From the NCBI GenBank assembly GCA_041392805.1, contig JAWKLJ010000001.1, positions 868,001-932,000 of the forward strand: DNA of 64,000 bases, written 5' to 3'. The notes below the pieces were generated by a model. It worked only from the letters and a program-made list of their open reading frames with translations, searched no databases and was not told the origin of the DNA. Source of the DNA: Saprospiraceae bacterium. Its GTDB lineage: Bacteria > Bacteroidota > Bacteroidia > Chitinophagales > Saprospiraceae. Positions 57,096-64,000 of this stretch are shown here, one piece after another (positions within the stretch are counted from its first letter, which is position 1; every line of letters begins with the position of its first letter). The position numbers and the translations under genes were made by a program.

Positions 57096-57715
57096 AATGT
57101 TATATTTCGCAGTAGATTTAATGGGCAATTAAAGGGAGCCGCTTTCGCGGCTATCCCGGAAAACTTCACAATTAGACATAGCAAAACAAGATTTGGTAGG
57201 TCTAACACCAGCCAATGCTGATAAATAAATCACCTTGTACTAAGGTGTGACTAGTAATGGGGGGGATGTTTTTGGGAATGACTTTTTTAGTAGTTGTTTT
57301 GAACCTAAAAGCATGAATATTTAACGGCTGCTTAATGAAATTCTTATTTTCATAAAAATCAATAAACCCTACCACCTTGCAAGATGATATAAACCTTTAA
57401 ATAATCTCAATTCAACATAGGAATCTACAAAAGTAAGCACCTCTGTATCAAAGATTTCTTAAGTTTTAAAACAAACAAATCATGTTAATAGTAAAGATGG
57501 GTATTCCATCAGTGAACGCTAAAATACTGTAACCTAATACTAATTGTGAAGATGTGCACGCGTTCTCAATGGCAATAATAATAATAATAATAACGACTAC
57601 AAAGAATTGAGGTATTTTTTTTATTTTTTTGCTAAATGTCTAAAAAACGCCTCTCTCACTATGCTTTCCTTAAGAAGGCTTTTACGGATATTGATGTAGC
57701 AAGGGGTTTTATCAA
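57096..57715. other. Toxin leader and spacer, no gene seen
   Basis: Contains a small hairpin AGCCGC-TTTC-GCGGCT (57137-57152) shortly upstream of the toxin start, a (AAT)n microsatellite near 57570-57592 after CAATGGCAATAATAATA, and AT-rich DNA. The toxin promoter should be here, but no TAnnTTTG element stood out. Confidence 0.5.
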
Positions 57716-58107
57716 GCTGATGCTGCCGCTGCCGGGATCGTTGCAGTGGGGGGATTGGGGAGCAGGTAAATATCATTGATGCCTTCGCAGGATTCGAGTT
57801 CTATTTGAAGATACACCTCACAAGCATGTGCATTGGTCACCGTCACACTATACAGCCCAGGAGCATAAAGGTTTTCCAGGTTTTGCGCAGTGGAGCTAAA
57901 GCTCTCCGGGCCATCCCATACAAAGGTAAAGGGCCCGGCAGTTCCCTCGGACACAAGTTCTATTTTTCCCGGACTACCTTCCGTACAAATACATTTGCTT
58001 GCTGGGCCAATTTCAATTTGCGCGTTTAGTCGGTCCATTATAGAGAGTAGCGTTATTAGCATGCATAGCTTCGCCACTGGAACAAAGGGTCTTTTTGTTC
58101 GTGTCAT
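57716..58107 (-). pseudogene. 5' fragment of the SprB-like gene (direct-repeat copy B)
   Basis: Starts MTRTKRPFVPVAKLCMLITL like the 1980-aa protein and matches it for about 115 residues. One base is missing relative to the parent (GGGGAGCAGG at about 57760 against GGGGAGCGAGG), which shifts the frame into an alanine/proline end. Similarity stops abruptly at 57716. The copied DNA also includes about 110 bases of leader up to 58218. It sits just downstream of displaced cassette 2, where the full SprB-like gene sits after the main toxin's immunity gene. Confidence 0.9.
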
Positions 58108-58428
58108 AAAGCGGTTTATTTTAATTGTTCTTTTTCTAGTGAACAGAACGTTTAGTTGAAAGCATAGAAGTCCTTCCTTTTACTTCTGCCTTTTCAGTTC
58201 TGCTTGTTTGCTCATTTGTTTAAGCAGCGTTTTTAGGATAAATTTTGAGTTTTTTTTACATAAATGGTAAATATCGGAAATCCAAAAAAAAATGGAATCT
58301 TTTCCAGCAAGTCTAAGCTCTTCATTCTTTCCATTTAGCAATAGAGATAAACAATCTAGTGTATTCAAGTATTTTAATAACTGCGCGGCGGCTTAATCGC
58401 CTTGCAGCGACTGTGGCTGCCATTCTGC

Positions 58429-58956
58429 CTACAGCGGTTGAGATAATTTAAAAAACCTTTCGTTTGTACCCAGCTTATGTTTGAGTATAATCTTACTATA
58501 ACCTTCACGATACAAATAAGCTCTGAGAAATTCAAAATCATCTATTTCCGCATGGAAAATGTTCCCAGCTTTTAGCCTTTCCCTCAAGCTTCTCAGGCTT
58601 ACAAATTCATCTGCCACTAAATTCTCTATTAACCACTTCTGAAGGTTTTGAATCTCAATCTCTTCAAGTACTTCATCTGGGAAAATAGCTTCCCAGGTCA
58701 ATAGCTTAAACTCAAGATATACTTCTTCCTCTGTCATTCCATCCTCAAACTTGACAAAATCTTTCTCCTTAGCAATAGCTATCCAACTAAAGCTTGGGTC
58801 ATTTTCTGTCAATCTAATTTCCTGTCTAAGACTTAAAAAATCGATCCATTTAGTTCCATTAGTATTGAAAAAATCACGTTTCTGCATATTTGGTGACTCT
58901 TCTGTGAAGGCAGGGAAGTAGCTAAAGGCAATTTTTATATTCCGATAATTGTTCAT
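58429..58956 (-). CDS. Putative immunity protein of displaced cassette 2
   Basis: 175 residues. Its ATG shares bases with the stop codon of the toxin-tip gene (TGATG), so the two are translationally coupled. It resembles the main immunity protein in the DPSFSWIAIAKEKDFVKF and VYLEFKLLTWEAIFPDEVLE stretches and is shorter. There is no signal peptide. From 58219 to 58428 downstream there is no convincing gene; a 62-codon frame at 58180-58368 is doubtful because it runs into the SprB leader copy. Confidence 0.7.
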   Translation of the reverse strand: MNNYRNIKIAFSYFPAFTEESPNMQKRDFFNTNGTKWIDFLSLRQEIRLTENDPSFSWIAIAKEKDFVKFEDGMTEEEVYLEFKLLTWEAIFPDEVLEEIEIQNLQKWLIENLVADEFVSLRSLRERLKAGNIFHAEIDDFEFLRAYLYREGYSKIILKHKLGTNERFFKLSQPL

Positions 58957-59830
58957 CAGTTTATTTTCGGATACATGGTTACGAGATAATATTCTCCAGT
59001 CAAATCATTTCTCTTATAGGCTGCTAATACTTTCCTAATTTCTGGTACTTGCTCTAGAGTATTTTTCCTATATCCATACCCTAAAGAAGCCGCCGAATCA
59101 GAAAATGCAAACTCGACAGCAAACGATTTATCCCCATTTATGACCGCGGCCTCAAAAGCGGTCTGATATCTGCTTGTACTGGGACCAACCTCACTTAACG
59201 CTCTACTAATGTCTTCGGCTGAATTGAACTTACTACCGTCTTGAGTTGGATATGGAGGCCCAGAACGCCCCACATGCTCACCATTAGGTGCGATGCCCTC
59301 AGATGCTCTTAACTTCAAAGCTTCATCTGTTACATCAGAACCGTGCTTTTCAAGACAATGAGCATCGGGTTCAGCTTTCAAAATTGCTCTTTCATTAGAT
59401 GTGAACGCTGATACATCAGGTACTCTTTTTACATATATCTGATTACCATTATTAAATACTTGGCAGCCATTAACAACTTCTCCTACTGCGTCCCCTTCAA
59501 AGCCATGGGTATAATTTGTTGCAAGTAGCGTTTCATTTTTTATTCTACCTATTTCCGCCCCTGAATGATTTAGTCTCGCTACATCCCCATCCGCTACAAC
59601 TTCAATACCTTCATCTAACCAACGGCTAGCTCTGCTAAGCCAATCAGTATTCTTTCTTAGATTAATAGGCAACGCCTCCCACGCCCTCACCAACTCCGGC
59701 TTCTCCAAAAACTTATTCACCACTGCCAATTCATCCGCCTTTGCGGGATCCAGCTTCCCCAGCCAAGATAACAATTCCTTCTTTTTTTCATCAGGAAAAG
59801 CACTAAAATCTGCTTGTTTCCATACTTTGA
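58956..59830 (-). CDS. Displaced toxin-tip cassette 2 (CdiA-RNase-A-like), without secretion signal
   Basis: The open frame begins near 59855 and contains the shared block from 59830 on (VKVWKQADFSAFPDEKKKEL); a TTG at 59774 would be the first usual start. It has no signal peptide, promoter or pre-toxin region. After the block it follows the main toxin in outline (LSRASRWLDEGIEVVADGD against LTRASKWLDEGAEFAADGS) and ends in a tip with HCLEKHGSDVTDEALKLRA, SKFNSAEDISRALSEV and YLVTMYPKIN. The tip is the same type as in the main toxin but clearly diverged. It is a likely silent reserve or a leftover of an older toxin end. Confidence 0.82.
59678..59830. repeat. Shared block in displaced cassette 2
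   Basis: About 153 bp, nearly identical to 51932-52090 except for a few bases; similarity ends at CATACTTTGA (59830) on one side and CCCACGCCCTCACC (59678) on the other. Confidence 0.9.
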
Positions 59831-60006
59831 CCGCTGAATCGGATTCTTGATTTATTCACTTTAACCGCAGTATCGAAAACTAGACTCCCTTCACCTCGAA
59901 ATGTATAAGCAGCTGCTTTTTTAAATCTATCCTCTACCCATCGATAATCTACTAAACGCTCTCGAATCCACGATCGTGTTCCGACTATTGCACGTCCTAA
60001 TTTGAG
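59831..60006 (-). pseudogene. Unidentified protein remnant between cassettes 2 and 3
   Basis: An open minus-strand frame of about 58 codons without a start: LGRAIVGTRSWIRERLVDYR, then WVEDRFKKAAAYTFRGEGSL and VFDTAVKVNKSRIRF. The composition looks protein-like. The frame is bounded by a TAG at 60007-60009 and runs out of frame into the shared block. It may be the end of a third, older toxin tip or another lost gene; I do not recognise it. Confidence 0.35.
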
Positions 60007-60055
60007 CTACTTTTTCTCACAAAAACTAAAATGCAAGATTTTGTTTAATATATTT

Positions 60056-60445
60056 TTAAGCTAAATCTCTTTTATCTGGATGTGTAATTCCTGGTATTTC
60101 GCCATTTTCATAAGCAGACAGGAAGTCAAACCAATCTTTCATTAATTTTACAATTTCTAATGTTGGGATTTCAATTGGCTCAAATTCATCAAAATTATTT
60201 GTAATTACTGACTTATCTTTTTTAACGTCAACTACACACCAATCGCCAGCACTCAATTCATATTGGTATAATTCTCCGTTTTCAACTTTGTCCAAATTCT
60301 CAACGGCTAATTTAACACCCTCAGATTTAGAAAGATGATACATGCCTAATTCATAAAGCATTTCATACTCTTTCGGCGCAACACTTATAATTGGGTATTG
60401 ACGACCATCTCTATAAGTGCATATGTAAAATGTTTTGTTTATCAT
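60056..60445 (-). CDS. Putative immunity protein of displaced cassette 3 (EndoU type)
   Basis: 129 residues from the ATG at 60445 (MINKTFYICTYRDGRQYPII), 2 bases after the stop of the EndoU frame; a longer frame from 60538 overlaps the toxin tip and is not preferred. It is acidic (GELYQYELSAGDWCVVDV, FDEFEPIEIPTLEIVKLM), which suits binding to a basic RNase. It does not resemble the other two immunity proteins, in keeping with the different toxin type. Function is inferred from position. Confidence 0.7.
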   Translation of the reverse strand: MINKTFYICTYRDGRQYPIISVAPKEYEMLYELGMYHLSKSEGVKLAVENLDKVENGELYQYELSAGDWCVVDVKKDKSVITNNFDEFEPIEIPTLEIVKLMKDWFDFLSAYENGEIPGITHPDKRDLA

Positions 60446-60447
60446 AT

Positions 60448-61083
60448 CTATAAAACTGGAAATGCTGAAATAATTGAATTGTCTAAACTCTTGACATAAT
60501 AACGTATAAGTTGACCAGTTGTCGTAAGTCCTTCCCAATTATTTGTTCCTGGTATATTTCTCGGATTATTAGCCATAACGTGCTTGAGTTCATCCATGAT
60601 TTTATTTTCATCCCAAGTGTCTGGCCAAAAACTTTTTGTTGAAGTTGTGCCGTCTGATCTTTTAATAACTGCTTCATAAAAACCATCAGTCGTTTCTTTT
60701 AATCGATTAGTTAGTTTTCTTGAATTATCAGCAATCAATGCTGAAATATGGTGACGTCCTCCATTTGCTCCATGGCCTCTAAAAATATGCTCAACCGTAT
60801 ATATTTGGGTGATTAGCATTAGAAACAACATCTGGTATGTCTTTAATTCCTCTCTGTAATGCTGTAGAAATACTTTCTAAAACGTTGACATTCCTTCTTA
60901 TCAATGTACCTTCAAATGCGAATTCCCACGCCCTCACCAACTCCGGCTTCTCCAAAAACTTATTCACCACAGCCAACTCATCCGCCTTTGCGGGATCCAG
61001 CTTCCCCAGCCAGGATAACAATTCCTTCTTTTTTTCATCAGGAAAAGCACTAAAATCTGCTTGTTTCCAAACTTTGATTAGAT
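60448..61083 (-). pseudogene. Displaced toxin-tip cassette 3: bacterial EndoU-type RNase, frameshifted
   Basis: Begins with the shared block (60925-61083), continues for about 40 residues (EFAFEGTLIRRNVNVLESIS ... SNANHPNIYG) and stops near 60793. The EndoU-like tip continues in the next frame: VEHIFRGHGANGGRHHISAL, FYEAVIKRSDGTTSTKSFWP, and GQLIRYYVKSLDN ending SIISAFPVL. The paired histidines, the Gly-rich start and the SAFP end are the bacterial EndoU pattern. The frames would join if two bases were added in the TATATA tract near 60796-60803 (or one removed). No signal peptide or promoter is present. If the tip is expressed alone, it could start at the ATG at 60831. Confidence 0.8.
60925..61083. 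repeat. Shared block in displaced cassette 3
   Basis: 159 bp, same length and nearly the same sequence as 51932-52090 in the full-length toxin gene; it ends at TTTGATTAGAT (61083) exactly where the two sequences part. Confidence 0.9.
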
Positions 61084-61107
61084 GCTTTGCTGGAGGGAGG
61101 GCGGAGC

Positions 61108-61158
61108 AGTCAGGGGGTGAGTACACTAAGGAAACCTATGCATACTCACCCCCTGACT
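61108..61158. terminator. Perfect 16-bp hairpin between the dehydratase gene and cassette 3
   Basis: AGTCAGGGGGTGAGTA (61108-61123) and its exact reverse complement (61143-61158), with a 19-base loop. It lies 36 bases after the dehydratase stop codon and marks the outer edge of the toxin array. Confidence 0.65.
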
Positions 61159-61194
61159 ACGCTGAGGCAGCTAAGGCGCTTAGAGCCTGCGGCA

Positions 61195-62904
61195 TTAGTG
61201 CGAATCGCGGTTCACCTCGGCGCCCGATTTGCCTTTAAGGAAGCTTAGGTCTGCGCCCTTGTCCGACTGTTCGACGGTTTGGATGTAGAGGTGGACATAG
61301 CCGCGGTCGTAGCCGAGGTCCGGAGCCGACCAGGTTTTGCGGCGCTCGGCCAGCACCTCGTCGGTGACCAGGAGGTTGAGCTTGCGGTTGGCCACGTCGA
61401 CTTCGATGAGGTCGCCGTTTTGCACGAGGGCCAGGTTGCCGCCTACGGCGGACTCGGGGGAGACGTGGAGGAAAACCGTGCCAAAGGCCGTGCCACTCAT
61501 GCGGCCATCGGAGATGCGCACCATGTCCTTGACGCCTTTGCGGAGCAACTTGGGTGGAACGCCCATATTGCCCACTTCTGGCATGCCTGGATAACCTTTA
61601 GGACCTACATTTTTCAACACCAAAATACAGGTCTCATCCACTTCCAAATCATCGTTATTGATGCGGGCATTGTAATCCTCAATGTCTTCAAATACCACCG
61701 CTTTGCCCTTGTGCTGCATCAGTTCGGCCGTTGCGGCAGAGGGCTTGATGATGGCGCCATTTTCAGCCAAATTGCCATAAACAACCGCAATACCGGAAGC
61801 CTCCTGGAAGGGTTTGGCCATATCCGGTGCAATAACATCGGTGTTAAAACATTCGGCATCAGCACAGTTGTCACGAATCCCTTTGCCATTGACCGTGATA
61901 TTGTTATGCAGTTTATCTTTCAAGGCTTTGACGATGACAGGTACGCCGCCCGCATAGTAGAAATCCTCCATAAAGTAATCACCGGAAGGTTGGAGGTTCG
62001 CTAATAGCGGGATTTGGCTGCCCAGCTTGTCGAAGTCGTCCAAGGTTAGCTCAACGCCAATACGGCCGGCAATGGCCATAAGGTGCACTACAAAATTCGT
62101 GGATCCGCCGACGGCAGCATTCACAACTATGGCATTTTCAAACGCTTCGCGCGTCAATACTTGAGATAGCACACGGTCATTTTGCACCATTTCTACAATC
62201 TGGCGGCCCGACAATTGCGCCATCACTTTCCGCCGAGAATCGGCAGCCGGAATGGCGGCATTGGTCGGCAAAGACAAGCCTAAAGACTCCACCATACAAG
62301 CCATAGTGGAAGCCGTTCCCATCACCGCGCAATGGCCACGGCTACGACACATACACTCCTCTACCGACCGAAATTCTTCCTGCTCCATCTCTCCTGCGCG
62401 CACCGCATCTTTATAGCGCCAAATATCAGAGGTAGCAATCGGCTTTCCCCTATAATTGCCCGTGAGCATCGGCCCGCCAGAAACGACAATGGAAGGAATA
62501 TCTACACTACAAGCGCCCATAATGGTGGCTGGCGTGGTCTTATCACAACCAGCTAACAACACGACCCCATCCATCGGATTGGCACGAATCGACTCCTCGA
62601 CATCCATGCTCATCAGGTTTCGGAAGAGCATGGCGGTGGGCTTAATCAAGGTTTCTCCCAAAGACATTACAGGAAACTCCACCGGATAGCCACCGGCTTC
62701 CAATACGCCCATTTTCACCGACTCCGCCAATTCGCGAAAATGGCCATTGCAGGGCGTGAACTCCGACCAGGTATTACAAATACCGATAATCGGTTTTCCC
62801 CTGAATTCATCATCAGGAATCCCCTGGTTTTTCATCCAGGCCCGATAAATAAAGCCATCTTTCCCCGTTTTGCCAAACCAATTCTGGCTACGTAATTTTT
62901 TCAT
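61195..62904 (-). CDS. IlvD/EDD-family sugar-acid dehydratase, L-arabinonate-dehydratase-like
   Basis: 569 residues. The opening NWFGKTGKDGFIYRAWMKNQ, ICNTWSEFTPCN, LAGCDKTTPATIMGACSVD and CMCRSRGHCAVMGTAS are typical of the sugar-acid branch of IlvD/EDD rather than of the amino-acid dihydroxyacid dehydratase. The three cysteines needed for the [2Fe-2S] cluster are present in those motifs. It likely converts L-arabinonate or a related aldonate to a 2-keto-3-deoxy acid. No neighbouring pathway genes are in view except the far-off sialate-lyase-like aldolase. It reads towards the toxin array and is separated from it by a hairpin. Confidence 0.88.
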   Translation of the reverse strand: MKKLRSQNWFGKTGKDGFIYRAWMKNQGIPDDEFRGKPIIGICNTWSEFTPCNGHFRELAESVKMGVLEAGGYPVEFPVMSLGETLIKPTAMLFRNLMSMDVEESIRANPMDGVVLLAGCDKTTPATIMGACSVDIPSIVVSGGPMLTGNYRGKPIATSDIWRYKDAVRAGEMEQEEFRSVEECMCRSRGHCAVMGTASTMACMVESLGLSLPTNAAIPAADSRRKVMAQLSGRQIVEMVQNDRVLSQVLTREAFENAIVVNAAVGGSTNFVVHLMAIAGRIGVELTLDDFDKLGSQIPLLANLQPSGDYFMEDFYYAGGVPVIVKALKDKLHNNITVNGKGIRDNCADAECFNTDVIAPDMAKPFQEASGIAVVYGNLAENGAIIKPSAATAELMQHKGKAVVFEDIEDYNARINNDDLEVDETCILVLKNVGPKGYPGMPEVGNMGVPPKLLRKGVKDMVRISDGRMSGTAFGTVFLHVSPESAVGGNLALVQNGDLIEVDVANRKLNLLVTDEVLAERRKTWSAPDLGYDRGYVHLYIQTVEQSDKGADLSFLKGKSGAEVNRDSH

Positions 62905-62970
62905 TTTGTCAAGTTGGTTATATAATTATGATGCTTTAAATCATTTAAACTAAAAAACGGAATATAGCTT

Positions 62971-63154
62971 AGGGTCCAGAGAAGAATAACTTCCCCATTT
63001 GATGCTGATCTTTTGCCGCTGCACTTCACGCAATTGTATCCAGTCGGTACAATTGCCTCATCACTTACGTAGCTAGGCTATGTGCGTTCTTCGCGCCTCG
63101 TTCAGCAACAAAATCTCTAGCCTGAAAGAAGGAACTTATTCTTCTCTGAACCCT
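62971..63154. repeat. 184-bp foldback element with ~24-bp terminal inverted repeats
   Basis: Starts AGGGTCCAGAGAAGAATAAC and ends with its near-exact complement (two mismatches in 24 bases). Internal segments are also partly complementary, and a separate GCAATTGTA/TACAATTGC pair lies at 63030-63056. The right end overlaps the stop codon of the following minus-strand gene. It may be a MITE-like element that serves as a terminator. Confidence 0.65.
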
Positions 63155-64000
63155 TACTCTATGACTATACGCTGAATCAATTGTTCCATTTTGTGACCCA
63201 GTTTGACCAAATATACCCCTGGGGTTAGATTTAATAAAGGGATGCTTACTTTTTCAGCACGACTACTGGTTTCAAAAGATTGTTGTAACAAAGACTGCCC
63301 CATGGTATTCAATAGGGTAAATTGCCAATCCGTTTTTTCACTGGTTTCTATTTCCATATAGATCATGTCCTTTGCGGGGTTAGGGTATAATTTCCAGGTG
63401 ACAACCTGACCTAAATCGGGCGTTTTCAAGCCTGTCAAAGTAGCCTCGCAGGGAGTCCCTCCAGAAACAGCAGGCGCCCAATTTTCAGCCAATTCGTTGC
63501 GTAGGTAAGCCTCCTTCAAGTGGATGGAGGGGCCATTGCCAGCCGCTGCTTGTGGCCAGGGCGCTTCATTGGAATAGCTGACCTCATCCACTATTTGTCC
63601 ACTAGCATTTGCCAGTTGAATCGTCTCCCCGCTGTCCATGAGATCGCCGGAGCTCCACTTGAAAACCTGGCAATCCAAACTTGAAAACAAATCTGGATTT
63701 TTGGCTATAATGGCATAGGACTTGGGAGCTAAGATAGTATTATTTGGAAAAGTAAAGGATACCCCTTGCACAAATTGATAGCCGCCAATAGCGATTGGAT
63801 CATTGGTCGCATTATAGATTTCAATAAATTCATAGTCGTCACCCTCCATGGGCTGGTAGTGCACTTCCGTCAAGATAGGTTCGGTGGGTACAAAGAGCGG
63901 CGTAAGGGTCTGGTTTTGCGTGGCGCTAAAGTTGATTTCGGCATTCGTCTCTCCTGTTTCAGCCCATTTCAAAAAGGCATAGCCGGGCTTAGGAATCGCT
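63154..64000 (-). CDS. Lamin-tail-domain surface protein with T9SS sorting domain, 5' end outside the window (CotH-like?)
   Basis: The last ~280 residues of a longer protein; the frame stays open to 64000 (AIPKPGYAFLKWAETGE). Seen in order: an InlB-B-repeat-like end (GYAFLKWAETGETNAEINFS, TLTPLFVPT), a lamin-tail domain (ILTEVHYQPMEGDDYEFIEI, GYQFVQGVSFTFPNNTILAP, WSSGDLMDSGETIQLAN), and a T9SS type A sorting domain (LYPNPAKDMIYMEIETSEKT ... GVYLVKLGHKMEQLIQRIVI). This ending is usual for CotH-kinase-like surface proteins in Bacteroidota, but the kinase part is not in view. Confidence 0.82.
   Translation of the reverse strand, partial: AIPKPGYAFLKWAETGETNAEINFSATQNQTLTPLFVPTEPILTEVHYQPMEGDDYEFIEIYNATNDPIAIGGYQFVQGVSFTFPNNTILAPKSYAIIAKNPDLFSSLDCQVFKWSSGDLMDSGETIQLANASGQIVDEVSYSNEAPWPQAAAGNGPSIHLKEAYLRNELAENWAPAVSGGTPCEATLTGLKTPDLGQVVTWKLYPNPAKDMIYMEIETSEKTDWQFTLLNTMGQSLLQQSFETSSRAEKVSIPLLNLTPGVYLVKLGHKMEQLIQRIVIE

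Noticed and set aside
58180..58368. 62-codon frame downstream of immunity gene 2
   Set aside because: Its end lies in the duplicated SprB leader, and the composition is AT-driven; kept only as a note.
1..64000. CRISPR array, tRNA or rRNA genes
   Set aside because: The only regular repeats lack unique spacers of constant length; no tRNA or rRNA signature was found by eye.

Overview
The window looks like a chromosome segment from a Bacteroidota bacterium, most likely of the Saprospiraceae/Lewinella type. The support is: large secreted proteins that end in type IX secretion (T9SS) sorting domains or a gliding-motility-type (CHU_C) C-terminus, SprB-like repeat proteins, TAnnTTTG promoter elements, FtsX/MacB-type permeases in the Bacteroidota style, and many intergenic simple repeats. 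No rRNA, tRNA or CRISPR array was seen.

Layout. 1-733 is a non-coding repeat field (12-mer AATGGCAATTTC arrays plus a ~203-215 bp direct duplication). 0.7-9 kb holds an MFS transporter, a compact three-gene cassette (cupin, unknown 127-aa protein, asparagine-synthetase-like PP-loop enzyme), a secreted EreA/ChaN-like protein, a Crp/Fnr regulator and two paralogous quinone-oxidoreductase-like dehydrogenases. 8.9-12.2 kb is an accessory island: a frameshifted AbiEii-type nucleotidyltransferase with its partner, small orphan genes, and four copies of a palindromic repeat that expands into a ~331-bp tandem array. 12.2-36 kb is mainly metabolic: an FAD/Fe-S D-2-hydroxyacid dehydrogenase, a sialate-lyase-like aldolase divergent from a creatininase-family hydrolase and a nucleoside-type MFS permease, a VOC protein, an ABC permease, an AAA/DUF234 ATPase, an operon of ThuA/propeller/cupredoxin lipoprotein + Tm-1-like protein + cupin, a penicillin-acylase-family hydrolase, a GH78 alpha-L-rhamnosidase, and an NCS1 permease coupled to a 58-aa membrane protein.

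37-50 kb encodes three very large secreted T9SS/SprB-type proteins. 50.4-61.1 kb is the most interesting part: a 1960-aa secreted polymorphic toxin with its immunity gene, and upstream of it two promoterless, signal-less toxin-tip/immunity cassettes. Each cassette starts with a copy of the same ~155-159 bp block found in the full-length toxin gene. One tip is of the same CdiA-RNase-A-like type as the main toxin; the other is an EndoU-type RNase, separated from its leader by a frameshift. The second cassette is followed by a copy of the first ~500 bp of the downstream SprB-like gene, so the whole toxin/immunity unit is flanked by ~500-bp direct repeats. This conserved order (block - tip - immunity - SprB 5' end, twice) reads as a record of toxin-tip replacement by tandem duplication.

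61.2-64 kb holds an IlvD/EDD sugar-acid dehydratase (L-arabinonate-dehydratase-like) and the 3' end of a lamin-tail/T9SS surface protein that runs off the window. Several intergenic spaces carry foldback elements (4157-4287, 24346-24504, 62971-63154) and terminator-like hairpins. All functional names come from motif recognition by eye; no database search was run.
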